A DNA stretch of 64,000 bases from Nilaparvata lugens (GCF_014356525.2 NC_052507.1:5184526-5248525); one strand, 5' to 3'; counted from the first letter of the stretch, positions 23,278-34,318 are shown. The notes: a model not told the origin generated them from the sequence alone. Numbers and translations: made by a program.

Positions 23278-23460
23278 GGGCTAGGCCACATGAGCGTTTT
23301 TCAGTCGAGTCAGCAATGCAGTAAGCTCTCAGATAGACTGATTCTCAATCAGGCAGCTTCTCAAATCAGCTGATTCGCGAACGCCAACCCAATCAACCAG
23401 TCGGAGAGCTTCCTGCCCTGCCGACTCGTCTGAAAAACGCCTCGTGTGGCCTCGCCCTTA
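23278..23460. mobile_element. Foldback MITE family K
   Basis: Ends AGGGCTAGGCCACATGAGCG and the inverse cgcctcgtgtggcctcgccc. Arms include tcagtcgagtcagc and gccgactcgtctga. The centre has AATCAGCTGATT. A second copy is at 25475-25651. Confidence 0.7.
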
Positions 23461-23675
23461 TAAAATGATCGAGGAGTCAAGAGTATCTTACCTGCTTCGC
23501 TAGTTCATCTTGATCCTGAACCCTGAGGTTCTCCATGCCATTACAGATGTCTTGCTGTCCGTTGCTGTAAAACAAATAAGAAAAAATAAATCATTGGAAC
23601 AGCATTTAATCATTGAAAAAAATATTTGATTGGCAAATGAAATAAAATTGATTGACAGAATTGACAGTTAATATT

Positions 23676-24000
23676 ACCTAAATCAGGATGTCAGAATTAT
23701 TGCCAATCTTTACTGGAACCAGACAGCAAATGTCCGATGGGATAAGGAGTGTTGAAAGAAGTAGAAGTTGTTCGTGGAGGGGTTAGACAGGGCTGTTTTT
23801 TGTCACCAACATTATTTTTTTTCATCCCACTGACCACATATGAAAGGGGTATACGAATTGTCAATTATAATTCAAGTCGTCAATCTTTGCATTTCATAAT
23901 GCAAGAAGAATTCCTCACTGGAATAAGGACAAACCTGCAACAACTCCTCCCTCACTTTAATTCAAAACTTTTCACCTGTAAGAGCCTTTACGTGTCTTGG
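23676..24000 (+). pseudogene. RTE-type LINE reverse transcriptase fragment
   Basis: One frame reads DVRIIANLYWNQTANVRWDK (23688 on) and stops; a shifted frame continues VEVVRGGVRQGCFLSPTLFF. NLYWNQ and GVRQGCxLSPxLF are reverse-transcriptase palm motifs typical of RTE-like LINEs. The frameshift near 23750, the missing flanking RT motifs and the decayed sequence after TLF show a dead fragment. It lies in Paip2 intron 2 on the opposite strand to the gene. The catalytic FADD box is not visible. Confidence 0.75.
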
Positions 24001-24029
24001 CAATGAACCCGAATTCCTGCACTCTTTAC

Positions 24030-24425
24030 CCCCCTCTCATACATACTTGTCGTCTCTGAGGTTTTGTCTATATCTGGTATTGTATGAGTGGAACAACTCT
24101 CCAGTATTGAACCTATCTTTATTCTTATCAATAAAACAAAGAGCCTCCAAAATATATACACCTGGTAGTGGGAGAATCTTTAACTCTTTTATATAATCTC
24201 TACAACTTGCTCTAATACCACTCACCATCACTTCAACTGCCCACTTCTGAATTCTAAATATATGTATTGCATGAGTTGAATTGCCCCAAAATACAACACC
24301 GTATGAAAGAAGAGAATGGAACACATCAAAATAAACACTTCTAAGCGTTCCTGTATTCAGCAAATTCTTCACGGTTCTAAGAACAAATACTGCCGAGTTG
24401 AGTTTGCTTTTTAGCAACTCTATTC
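24030..24425 (-). pseudogene. LINE ORF2 C-terminal fragment
   Basis: The minus-strand frame reads LLKSKLNSAVFVLRTVKNL, then SYGVVFWGNS, then RIQKWAVEVM, SCRDYIKELKILPLPGVYIL and HSYNTRYRQ. This is the post-RT region of Jockey/CR1-type insect LINEs: YGxxFWGNS, the (K)AVR block, CRxxFKELxILxLPxxYI and HxxNTRxR. It is open over about 126 residues but has no RT core upstream and no tail element attached. It lies in Paip2 intron 2, in the gene's own orientation. Confidence 0.75.
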
Positions 24426-24867
24426 AACTTATATTTAGGAGCTATCTTAATATATTATGAATTTTATTATTACTTTGCTTGATATTATCACATGATCTTG
24501 TTAATTATATGGTACTGCATACTGTATCCTCTCTGAGGCTCTTGGTGGATGCACATATGGACTGGTTGTCAACGGTGAAGTTGTGAATAATCTCGGATAT
24601 GATTCAATGATTTATTTCAGCCAAAAAAATACATTAAGTACATTAGGCTAGGTAATATTACAAATAAGTCATATCACTAAAATAACATATATATCATCAA
24701 CTTAAATTACTATAACAGATGCATTAAACTTTGTCTTTGGAAATATAAACAATAAACGCAATAATTTTATTCATGCAAAATACTCATAAGTTTAAATCCT
24801 TAGAGATGAAATTAGTATAGCCCAAAAATGCAATGTGGTTAAACTGCGAATACAATAGATGAAACAA

Positions 24868-25400
24868 TATCAATACAATACAAATAAATTTTATTTCCAT
24901 TAACATATAAATAAACAATCTAATCAATAGAATGTACATAATATTCAAAAATACAATATATGAAATTTACTACAAATATAAATTGCATTTTTTCGGAAAT
25001 TAACCTACTCAACTATGGGAAACCCATATTCTAGAGCAGGTGTAGTAGTAATACAATTAAATTTAGAGTGGGGTATATCAGCCACAGATATAATAATTAC
25101 TGTACAGATGAGCTGAGAGTTGAGGTTGCCCTCCCTTAATTCATTAATAGAATAGAAAGGATTGGAGATTAACCATGACTTCAACCTTCTATTAAAAGTC
25201 ACAAGGGGCAGGTTTCTTATTTCGTTAGATAGCATATTAGAAGACCTAATACCAGATGAGGGAAAGCTTCTACTTGTTAGTTCCAATCTGAATCTTGACT
25301 GGAATATTAGACTAATGACTGGAAGAAGACGAATATTACCTACATCAGATATCCCCATATCAACTAGGCTGTTCTCTTATCTCTCTTCACTGCCATTATA
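24868..25400 (-). pseudogene. LINE ORF2 extreme C-terminus with 3' tail
   Basis: The minus-strand frame 25358-25005 contains SNMLSNEIRNLPLVTFNRRL followed by KSWLISNPFYSINEL, the usual last domain of insect LINE ORF2 (N-LPxxIRxLPxxxFKxxLKxWLL-NPFYSxxE). The 3' side has a minus-strand aataaaatttatttgtattg tail near 24880. No RT or endonuclease part precedes it. The fragment ends against a solitary family A terminus at 25385-25412. Confidence 0.65.
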
Positions 25401-25412
25401 ACGTGGATCTCA
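25385..25412 (-). repeat. Solitary family A terminus
   Basis: cactgccattataacgtgg then ATCTCACTA, the right end of MITE A without its body. Confidence 0.7.
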
Positions 25413-25474
25413 CTACAGTATCCCAGCATGCTTTAAACATGGTCACCAATATTATGCGACCAAGGTCAACCACT

Positions 25475-25651
25475 AAGGGCCAAGCCATATGAAGCGTTTT
25501 CGCACTAGCGGCTGACGAGTCGGTAGGGCAGAAAGCTCTCCGATTAGCTGATTATCAGCCGATTGGGTTGGCGTTCGTGAATCAGCTGATAATCAGTCAA
25601 TTGAGTTATTTCTGCCTTGCCGAATCATCGTCAGTGCAAAAACGCCTAATA
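25475..25651. mobile_element. Foldback MITE family K, right end lost
   Basis: The arms match 23278-23460 (gcgttttcgcac, gacgagtcggtagggcag and inverses) around ATTAGCTGATTATCAGC. The right terminus stops at aaaacgcc, where the retroposon-like tail repeat (25650-25765) begins. Confidence 0.65.
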
Positions 25652-25865
25652 TTTATTTATAACTTTTACAAAGAAGCACTGATCGGGAGAGAAAAACTAA
25701 GGATACTCCTTGTACTATTAATTTCTCTCAAATTTAGATAACATTTTGAAAGTCCGAAATACGGTTCTGATTTCACTTTTCTAAAATTAAGTCCATTTCA
25801 CTAACAAAACAACGAAAACTAAGAATTTTGAATTTTGACGGTTAAAAACAGAATAAAAAACAAAA

Positions 25866-26195
25866 ATCTGGTGTGGCGCACTCACACTACTTTCCTAGCC
25901 GCCATCTTGAATTGCATTAGATCGAAATTGTTCGTGTCGGATCCATATAGGGGAAGGACCTTAAGTTCCAAATTTCAAGTCATTCCGTTAATTGGGAGAT
26001 GAGATATCGTGTACACAGACGCACATACACTCATACACACACACACATACAGACCAATACCTATAGATTTTTGCCTGAATACCCAAATACCACTTTTTGG
26101 ACTCAGTGGACCTTGAAACGTATAGAAATTAGGGTAGGTAACTTAATTTTTTCGGAAAGCAATACTTTCCTTACCGTATTAGGGCAAGGAAAGTA
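25866..26195. mobile_element. Family G element, internally deleted copy
   Basis: Starts ATCTGGTGTGGCGCACTCAC and ends gggcaaggaaagta. It keeps the conserved ttcgtgtcggatcc and ggagatgagatatcgtgt blocks and a short CA run (26036-26050), but lacks the left ~450 bp of copies at 41741, 53528 and 59814. Confidence 0.75.
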
Positions 26196-26366
26196 AAAAT
26201 ATTACTCTCACATCACCATTGATTGGAAAATTGTTGCGTAAGTTTACAAAATTAAATGTATAAAAATATAGTCTTGCTCTAAGGCCTTAGATAGGACGAC
26301 TAAGATCTGACACATCTTCCAGTACCCATGGAAGTTACTAGTTAATTAAAGTTAAAATACCAACGA

Positions 26367-26580
26367 TAAACAAAATTGTAATTAATATCGCACGAATGGA
26401 CGGTTGCGAGTTTCGCAATTCCGACGTCAGATCCGTGTTTCTTGCATAAAAAATTGTAATATAAAAGTTTATAAACCAACGATGAACAAAACTGTAATTA
26501 ATATTGCACAAATATCGCAATTCCGACGTCAGATCCGTGTTTCTTGCATCAAAAATTGTAATTAAAGTTTATAAATCAAC
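26367..26580. repeat. Tandem duplication, 103-bp unit
   Basis: aattccgacgtcagatccgt occurs at 26418 and again about 103 bp later, each followed by tgcat(c)aaaaattgtaat. It ends exactly at the GTGAGT donor candidate of Paip2 exon 2 (intron side). Confidence 0.8.
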
Positions 26581-26584
26581 TCAC

Positions 26585-26781
26585 AGACTTCCATTGCTCC
26601 AGGTCTGTCGCGCCGAGACGCGCGGTACCTGCTGTCGTGACTGCGACTGGTTCTGCGCATGCGTCGAGTTGTTCTGCTGACTGCTGTTGTACTGGTTGTT
26701 GCTTCTGATGTCTCTCTCATCTTCAAGCATCGCCTGTATGCACTGCTCCATCAGCTCCTCTTCTTCCAGCTGTTGCATTAC
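26585..26781 (-). CDS. Paip2: Paip2, middle coding exon (PAM1 continued)
   Basis: After a minus-strand acceptor (gtgtgacag|GTAATG) the frame reads VMQQLEEEELMEQCIQAMLE, then DERDIRSNNQ and a Gln/Asn/Ser-rich stretch. Joined in phase 0 to EEFDKQ of the previous exon, this completes PAM1, the acidic helix of PAIP2 that contacts the RRMs of PABP (vertebrate proteins have [20 protein letters not shown] in the same place). Two donors are possible: TCT|GTGAGT ending the exon at 26585, or CAG|GTACCG ending it at 26629. The first gives a protein of 159 residues with acceptor 22243, the second 145 residues with acceptor 22245. I lean to the first because GTGAGT is the stronger donor; both may be used. 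Confidence 0.85.
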
Positions 26782-27036
26782 CTGTCACACCAATTAATAA
26801 TTGCAACTGTGAAGAAAAACTGTCATGAATTAATGGTAAACTGTCAAATAAGATGAATACATAGATGTTTATTTGTCAAAAAAACTAAAACTACTACATT
26901 ATTACAGAAAATATTAGATAGTTTAAAATTACATACAATAGTTAGTTTCAGAAATTTCTTATAATGTGTCCTCTACATGTTTTCTGTGTAGTAATTGACC
27001 TACTCCACTATGGCGTAGGCCTACCATGTTCTAGAG

Positions 27037-27864
27037 CAGTGGTCGCCAAACGTATGAGCTAGAATAGCATTTATGAAGCTTCTAGTGAGCTACCAAGGAA
27101 TATTAGACTGAGAAAATTATCTTTTATTGCCTATAAAGATAATTTCTAGTGTTGAAATCTACTTCTCTTATAGCAAAAAGTATAACAAAAGTTGAAATGT
27201 ATATTTCAATGAGAGCAGTGGAACTCTTTTTGGTCATCAAGTATTTTCTTGATGTTTGGAGTTTACGTTGTAGCCGCCATTCTGATGCAGTTGTCCCAAT
27301 GTTCATCAGTCAGTCTGTTCTTGTATCGATTTTTCAAGAATTTCATTCTTGAAAAAGATGCTTCACACAATTAAGTAGAGCTGAACATAGCTTTCAACCT
27401 CCATGCAACTTTAATAATATTTGGATATTTTTCTTTGGGGATTTGAGGCCACATATTTCCAGTTTTAGAAAGTGATCTGAGAGACAGATCATTTTGATAA
27501 TCCACAAATTCCATTTCAACTGAAGCCCGATCTCCATCAAAATGTTGTACCCAACACAAGCTGCAAAATCTTCTGCATAGATCTCTACAAAAGAGAGTTG
27601 ATGAATTGTACCATCATTTGATATGCTTTTAAAATCTTGGAATCGTTGATCAAACTGTTGTCTCAAGTCTGAAAGAATTGTAACGAGTTCTTTATTATTG
27701 CTGCGGTGCTGTGGAGGATTTTCCTTGTCATTGATTTTCTTCAGACAGGGAAAGTGTTTATATTCGAACTGGACGACATTCTTTTGCACGAGCATTCCTG
27801 TGAGCTACCAGAAACTATCCCACGAGCTACTGGTAGCTCGCGATCGACTGTTTGGCGACCACTG
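27037..27864 (-). mobile_element. hAT transposon, deletion derivative
   Basis: It has 15-bp perfect terminal inverted repeats CAGTGGTCGCCAAAC, flanked by perfect 8-bp direct repeats TTCTAGAG (27029-27036 and 27865-27872), the hAT signature. 828 bp long, lying in Paip2 intron 1. The interior is a decayed transposase C-terminus. A second copy is at 33650-34245. Confidence 0.9.
27130..27800 (-). pseudogene. hAT transposase C-terminal (dimerisation) remnant
   Basis: Minus-strand frames read FPCLKKINDKE, ELVTILSDLRQQFDQRFQDF, then QNDLSLRSL, PKEKYPNIIKVAWRLKAMFS and, after breaks, EHWDNCIRMAATT and TPNIKKILD. This order (ELxxLxxEFxxRFxDF, xDLxLRxxF, YPxLxKxAxRxxxxFGST, DEHLxxCIRxA) is that of GTF2IRD2/EPM2AIP1-like hAT transposases and ends in the hATC dimerisation domain. 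The catalytic N-terminal RNase-H part is absent. Stops and frameshifts split it into 27394-27795, 27371-27559 and 27124-27306. Confidence 0.75.
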
Positions 27865-27926
27865 TTCTAGAGTAACAAACAAAAACATTATTGTCATGTA
27901 TACTACGATATCGAACCCAATACATA

Positions 27927-28110
27927 AAGGAAGGAATTGGCTTAGACATATACGGGATACGAAATTCATGTTTGAAGCAACATCACGTCTTAACTAAAAA
28001 ACTGATTGACTTTCACTTTTGAAACTTTTCTTCAGGAGAACCCCTTTTATTGTCTGAAGGAGTTTTATGATTGCACTCAATGCAAACCCATTTTTGCTGA
28101 CCTCACCCAC
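27927..28110 (+). repeat. Dispersed retroelement-like segment, copy 1
   Basis: ggaattggcttagacatata and ggagttttatgattgca recur at 29042-29212. A frame over the end reads ENPFYCLKEFYDC, like the last residues of LINE ORF2 proteins, so this is probably a LINE tail. Confidence 0.5.
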
Positions 28111-28191
28111 GTTATAATGGCAGTGGAGAAAGATTGTTATTTTTCGGATGAACACGTTGGTCCCGACTGCCTAAAAAGCAGTCGTTAGGTC

Positions 28192-28277
28192 ATGTCAGAG
28201 GCCCTGAAAATGATCAGTTGCGACCTGAAAATTCTGACACCAGACCTGAGCCAGCCAGGTCACTAGATATTATTATT
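28192..28277 (+). repeat. Short dispersed repeat (~85 bp)
   Basis: gtcatgtcagaggccctgaa and gacaccagacctgagccagc: the same unit as at 38083 and, inverted, 2976. Confidence 0.6.
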
Positions 28278-28548
28278 GAATTTATTTCCAAAAATTACAA
28301 ATACATATTTGTACAATATTAATTACAAGAGGATACAATACAAATAGACATTGATTTCAACTTGAGTATAACAATATTATCAATTTAATATTTGGCACCG
28401 TCAACATAAGAAACCTTGTCTGTTGGCAGTGAGATGCAGTTCACTTATTCTGCTTCAAGTACTTTTATTTATTATTTATTTATTGCGTTAATCTGCAACA
28501 AATAGGAGCAGAGCTACCTCGACTAAAGCGGATTAAAAGTTAGCTACG

Positions 28549-28906
28549 ATGAGGTCCATGTTATAATGGTAGTGGAGAAAGATAGGAGAACAACGTTGCC
28601 GGTTCTCTGTCTTGTCAATGCCTTCTATAGACGGTAGCTGATACAGGTATATTGTTTCAATATTAACGGTTCATTCTCGTTTAAATAATCAATTATATTT
28701 TATCAGGCAAGAAATTATATTTTCCAATAATTTCATAATTAAGATGAAATATTTTGCTACTAATTATTAATTCTACATTGTTAAAAGACGATCAGGCAAC
28801 AGAGCAAAGCGAGAAAGAGATAGCGCTATCCACTTTGTTGAATGATAGACAAGGATAGCAATACCATTGCTAATCAAACACTGCAATTATAACGTGGACC
28901 TCACTA
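28549..28906. mobile_element. MITE family A, complete copy
   Basis: 358 bp from GATGAGGTCCATGTTATAAT to ATTATAACGTGGACCTCAC. This is the least disturbed copy and a reference for the family: left block gataggagaacaacgttgcc, centre ttaaataatcaattatattt, right block agacgatcaggcaacag. It lies in Paip2 intron 1. Confidence 0.85.
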
Positions 28907-29041
28907 TAGTTTCGATGTATCACATCATCTTCAGTTTTAAAACATAGAAACTAGGTGTTTCAATTTGGGTTTTCAATCTGTTATTGTCCGAGCGAAGTGA
29001 GGTCTAAGATTCCATTATGACGTGGACCTCACTATATATTC

Positions 29042-29212
29042 AGGAGGAAATTGGCTTATACGTGTACGGGATATGATGTACTTGTTTAAAGCATCATCAC
29101 TTCTGAACTACTGAACTGATAAACTTTCAATTTTAAAACTTTATTTCAGGAGAAGCCCTATAATTCTCTGAGTGAGTTTTATGATTGCAAGCATTGCAAG
29201 TACATTTTTTGC
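29042..29212 (+). repeat. Dispersed retroelement-like segment, copy 2
   Basis: Parallels 27927-28110 (ggaaattggcttatacgtgt, ttttatgattgcaagcattg). A solitary family A terminus (29018-29035) lies just left of it. Confidence 0.5.
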
Positions 29213-29220
29213 TAGGCTAG

Positions 29221-29500
29221 GTGCCGGTTGAACAAAAGCCGGTGAAGTTTTAATCGTGATTAATTCCATGAGAACAAATCAGAGAAGCAGTCTTATTAAA
29301 AATGCCTCCTCTGGTTGGTTCTCTTATCAAAAAGGCCTTCTCTGATTTGTTAATAATAATGAGTTTCTGTTCATGGCGTGGTCATAGGTATAGCCACAAG
29401 TGAACAAGTCAAGAACATAAACTGAATGTAAAGAATAAACTGAACATAAACAACGAATTTTGTCGTGAAATTAAACACGGCTAAAATTCAACCGGGCCTA
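29221..29500. mobile_element. Foldback MITE family C, rearranged copy
   Basis: Starts gtgccggttgaacaaaagcc and ends aaaattcaaccgggccta. The central snap-back (gaacaaatcagagaag and inverse) is present but extra sequence separates the arms. Confidence 0.6.
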
Positions 29501-30063
29501 GGTATACTAACTAGTTTTCTAGTCTATTTTTCATGCGTTTTGTATGTAATTGAGGATTAATTTTTTAAGGTTGCGTTTGTTTATTACAGACTTATTCTAC
29601 ATATTTCTCTTCAAAATTGAATTTCTACAAGTTCTGTAAAAAATATTTTGTTTATTGTACATTCAACATAGTGAATCTGCTTCAAACCTTTAAAGAACTT
29701 GTTTTTTGAGACAAAGTTTCGCGTATTTCGTCACATATCTTGAAAGTTACTGTAGCTAAAGGTCTGGAAACGGTTTTACCATATTCAATTTCTCAGCTCA
29801 TTCTACATAAAGTACGCTAAATTGTACATCTTAATTAACAGCCAACAAATACCCGTAGGGCTTCGTTTCCGCAGGGGAACAGAAATTCAGACAAAATCTT
29901 CCACCCTGTATAACTTGGTAACCAAGCATTTTCGGAGCTATGTTAATTAAAACGTTTTTCTTCGTTTGTTGAGAGGAATCACGCCATGACTTATGGGCAC
30001 CTTTTTTGGAACCCGAAATTGATCTTGAAACTGATAAATAACGTATTTTTTCAAATAAAGTAC

Positions 30064-30243
30064 CTGTTTGTCGAACTCTTCTTCATTTTCCATCCACATG
30101 TACTCTGAGAAGTCACCGTCAAGTGCTGGAGAATCGAGGTCATCCTGATGCCCATTCTCAGATCCATCTGACAGGTAGGGAGGAATTGTTTCGCTGCCGT
30201 AATAGCCGTTACCAGAGCTGTTTGTAGGAATCTTCATTTTCAT
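30064..30243 (-). CDS. Paip2: Paip2, first coding exon (start of PAM1)
   Basis: It encodes the N-terminus of polyadenylate-binding protein-interacting protein 2, a cytoplasmic repressor that displaces PABP from poly(A) and from eIF4G. The minus-strand frame begins MKMKIPTNSSGNGYYG and reaches DFSEYMWMENEEEFDKQ, nearly identical to the family's FAEYMWMENEEEFNRQ. It ends at donor CAG|GTACTT (30064/30063), phase 0. The ATG at 30243 is the first in frame; the ATG at 30237 gives MKIPTNS and is equally possible. An open reading to 30255 starts with TTG, not ATG. Upstream, gtcttttgttcgtag (AG at 30278-30277) is a plausible acceptor, so a 5' UTR exon may lie further right. Coding is spread over 8.1 kb with the exons at 26781 and 22243. 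Confidence 0.88.
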
Positions 30244-30276
30244 AACCAGAGACAAGTAGCGTATTTTAATAATTAT

Positions 30277-32239
30277 CTACGAACAAAAGACACAACAATG
30301 TTATTAAAATACAAAAGTCACTTATAAATAAGCTTATGTGAATCCGCTCTAAAAAAAGCTTGAACTATCTATATCTTGAACTGATAAACTGTATATACAC
30401 GGTAAAAAGTATCTGTATAAATAAACTGAAAAAATTAATAAGTACCGTAAGTCACGTTGCCAAAAAAGTGTTAACCTATTGTAAAAATGCAAGAGACACG
30501 TTGCAGACAACACAACATAAATTATAACTTTTGCAAAATTAGATTACAATAATCTTTTATTTATTTAAAAACTATCTATCTTATTTAAAAAACCTAAGAA
30601 TTGGAGTAAAAATAAAGAAACTTGATCTAACCTGCTTCAAGATAACACTCAACTAAGTTAACCAATGTAGAAACATTTAAACGATTCATTATTAAAAAAA
30701 GCATATTTTACATTCGAATGAAGTGATTTATTCAAGTTTTCTAGAATTATGAATATAAGAAATAAAAGAAACATGTAAAAGCAAAAGCCAAGACAATCTC
30801 GACCTTTCCAGATTGAATAGGTAATCTACTGGAATTAGGCCATTCATCACACAAATATGTAAACAAAGTATTTTTGATATTGCTTCAAGAATTTTACGAG
30901 AGATGTTATCTTAAAGTCTGGAATGAGAAAATTGAATTAATAGGTGCAAAGATTGAGAAATATATCAAATTACCATAAAGTCGGATCAACAAAGTTACAA
31001 TGGAGTCAGCAAGATGTCAACAGATTTCACTTTCAAAACACAATTTTATGAGACTGCTAACTAGAAAATTCTACATATAGATACAGAAAAAGTCAATTTA
31101 TAATATTTATGTCATGTTATGTTATGATTTTGTGAGTTATATTCAGTTCTTTACAAAAATAGAGCAGTGTGTCCTCCAAGAAGGAACCATTTTGAAATCA
31201 ACAAAATTGAAAACAGGTATCTCGCAAGCAATATTGTGCAGGTCAATTGTGAAGAAGTGGTAAAAATAGTTGAATAATTACCTAGAATTTATTATGTGGA
31301 TAAATGTGCAATCATGTACACCTTTTTAGTAAAAACATGTAAACAAACTTATCAAAATAAACCAGTTAGTACATTCACGGACGCTAACCAACTTTCTTAT
31401 TTATTCCGTATCCTTCTACAGACTACACAACAGAGACTACCATAATGCAATAATACACTTGGGTCACGTATAAGCATTGGCCAACAAAAAGTTATATAAT
31501 ATTTTTCTGATGAATAATTGAATTTTTTCAATCATAATTACGAAATATAACAAAATTCAATCGAATTGCAATTGAAAGACTGACATGTCTAAGTTTCACT
31601 TTGTATTTTTCCTTCAGACCTATAATAGGTCAAGATATTTCAACTGCAATCAATAATATCAATGACCCAGAATTTTATTAATAAATTTTATTTGATGGAG
31701 GTTTCAAAAATTTTTTGTTAATTTCCCTTCAAAACTTTTTCATTTGTCCAGCAATGAAAAATGTAATCAAGAAGCCACAGCTCCAGCTGTTAGTTGCCGC
31801 TAAATTTCATAACCTACAAAACAAGAAAAATTGAGATTTACATTTACACATTTTTGTTTCTTGTTTGTATTTGTTTAATTATTATAAAATAAGTAGAATA
31901 TTCCACTATCCAAAATATTTTTACATCCTGAAATAGGCTTATGAACGTATACCAACAACCAAATATCAATTTGAGGTAAGCTGTAATGTTGTAAAACACA
32001 TTTCATCACTTTTCTTAGTTCTTAGTTAATGAATACTCAAGTTGCTATTACTTTAGATGAAATTTATTCAGTATGGATCAGAAGATTTTGATTTGGAAAT
32101 TATGAATGCAGATAAATCATTAAATTAATCTTGAGTTTCCTACTTCTTTATTCTTGTTAAGACGTAATAAGTGAGGTTATGTAAGCTTGTTTGGTTTTTA
32201 TTCCTTATTTTTATTGCATTCTATTGGTGCATGATATCA
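30277..32239. other. Intergenic gap between Paip2 and RFC4, left part
   Basis: AT-rich, no coding frame of note. It should contain the Paip2 promoter and any leader exon, but I cannot place them. A slightly richer stretch with an attgtgcaggtcaattg word near 31230 has no clear meaning. Confidence 0.4.
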
Positions 32240-32690
32240 TGACTAGATCACACATTGGCACAGTCGCTGGCACAGCCTTGTAAGCTTGGCTGCGTTGGAC
32301 TTGCCTTCCACACAGCGTGCCCAACCAAGGCCAGCGGTAGAGCGATAGCCAACGTTGGCAAGTGCTTATGGAGCGCCTCTTTCAAAATGGCTAATTGAAA
32401 ATGTAGTTGTATATTGAAAACGTTAACTGAAAGGAACGCAATAAAAGTTCATTATAATTCACAGAAAATCAACTCTGAAATAATTATACAGTACAAAGGA
32501 AACAGCAGGGATTGGTTGACTAGTGCGGATGGTTAGTTTGCCAGCACTGGCATTTTTTTGGGCTGGCTCCGCTTAGAAAACATCGGAGCGATAGCCCACT
32601 AAGGCTAATAACGGTTAACCCTGGCAAATCACTCATCCACACATTGGCATTGGCTGACGTTGGGCCAATATGTAGATGGGACATTACACT
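32240..32690. repeat. GC-richer block with inverted repeats
   Basis: acacattggcacagtcgctgg near the left edge is partly inverted at the right edge (cattggctgacgttggg, ccaatatgt). A tighter foldback at 32523-32643 pairs gcggatggttagtttgccag with ctggcaaatcactcatcc. It could be a decayed MITE pair; because it lies between divergent genes it could also hold promoter sequence. Confidence 0.4.
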
Positions 32691-33504
32691 GATGCTCTAT
32701 TTACTTCATTATATTTGTTCAAACAACTAGTAACCATAAGTAAAAATATAAATCTAAGTATACCCTTTATAAAATTATTTAATCACTTGATAATAGCATT
32801 ATATAGCTGAAACATGTCGTCATTAAATAATTTAAAAAAGGGTACTTGGATTTATATTCAAAAGTAGCCCTAAAAAAAGACAACTTGTAACCAATATATT
32901 ATGTACTCTAATCATTTCTATTTATTATTATATATTTGCTATATGTATCATATCTCTCAAATTTCAATCCTGGCTTGAACTGTAGGTACGTTACTTACAG
33001 CTACTAATATCATGAAAAAGTAGGATAAGATAAGCCATGATAAAATAAGGAAGGCCAGGATAGCTGAGACGACTAAGGCGTTGCATTCTTTAGTCTGCCA
33101 GGGCTAATCCATAATCCAATATCGTGATCGATGACCAGGGTTCCCCGGATAGATCATGTCAAAAATTAATTCTGTATTTTACACATGGATGGCGGCGTCA
33201 CAGACCAGCATAGTCATCATTGAAAAAAACCTCTAAAGAATAAAAACTCATTCCAATGAGCCACCTTGATTATGTCATAAAATCATCCATACACTTCTCA
33301 TTACCTATATACAAGCTAGAAAAAGCTCAAGATGTAGACATCATCCGCAATTAGAAAAAAACAAGGACTCACATGATAAAATCGCGTATCAAGCATTATT
33401 ATCCTCATCTTCAGGAAAGTTGAAGGGAAGATTCCCTCAGCCCTGGTTGCTGGTGAAGGCTATACAGTAGTTAAGAAGTAAGTAAAGTATCTTGATACTG
33501 AATG

Positions 33505-33541
33505 AGTAGGCCTACTAGGCCTACTAGGCCTACTAGGCCTA
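33505..33541. repeat. 9-bp microsatellite (TAGGCCTAC)n
   Basis: Four head-to-tail copies of taggcctac; each contains the palindrome AGGCCT. Confidence 0.85.
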
Positions 33542-33649
33542 TATGCTTTAGGAGATGGGGGCTCGGTGCCTTGAAACGCGTCCGATTATCATGTAAGCCC
33601 TGTGATGAAATAATAAGATTTTTTATTTATTAATAGTATTGATGTAGTC

Positions 33650-34245
33650 CAGGGGTCGCCAAACTTATGAGCCTGTGAGCTAGAATAGCATTTATAAATC
33701 TTCTAGTGAGCTACCAAGGAATATTAGACTGAAGAAAGTATCTTTTATTGCATATAAAGATACATTTCTAGTGTTGAAATCTACTTATCTCATAGCAAAA
33801 AGTATAACAAAAGTTGAAATGTACATTTCAATGAGAGCAGTGGAACTCTTTTTGGCCATCAAGTATTTTCTTGATGTTTGGAGTGAACGTTGTAGCCGCC
33901 ATTCTGATGCAGTTGTCCAAAAAATGTTCCTATATAGATTTTTTTATGAATTTCATACTTGAAAAATATGATTCACACAAGTAGGTAGAGCTGAGCATAG
34001 CTTTCAACCTCAATGCAACTTGAATAATAATTGGATATTTTTTCTTTGGGGACTTGAGGCCTAATATTTCCAGTTGTAGAAAGTGATCTGAGAGACAAGA
34101 TCGTTTTAAAAATCCACAAATTCCATTTTAACTGAAGCCTGATCTCCACCAAAAGTTTTACAACAAGCTGCAAAATCCACAAATTCCATTTCAACTGAAG
34201 CCTGATCTCCACCAAAATGTATCACAACAAGGTGAAAAATTCTGT
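33650..34245 (-). pseudogene. hAT transposase remnant, truncated copy upstream of RFC4
   Basis: The left end CAGGGGTCGCCAAAC and the following ~550 bp match 27037-27600 closely, including ttagactgaagaaa, gttgaaatctact and the transposase-derived minus-strand words SLRSLS. The right third and right inverted repeat are missing. Instead a ~58-bp unit (aatccacaaattccatttca...) is duplicated at 34111 and 34169. The copy stops about 70 bp before the RFC4 splice acceptor, so it lies in the promoter or leader intron. Confidence 0.7.
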
Positions 34246-34316
34246 TATTCTCAAAATATTATCATGTTATATTATTTATTAGAACCAGCTATTTTATCCC
34301 ATTTTTTCTCATTTCC

Positions 34317-34318
34317 AG
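34317..34318 (+). promoter_or_regulatory. Candidate splice acceptor in the RFC4 leader
   Basis: ccattttttctcatttccag precedes position 34319, a strong pyrimidine tract with AG. The RFC4 ATG follows 8 bases later. The in-frame extension upstream (from 34264) would encode unrelated hydrophobic residues and is better read as intron. Confidence 0.6.

Noticed and set aside
30244..30255. Longer Paip2 start
   Set aside because: The frame there begins with TTG; the first ATG is at 30243.
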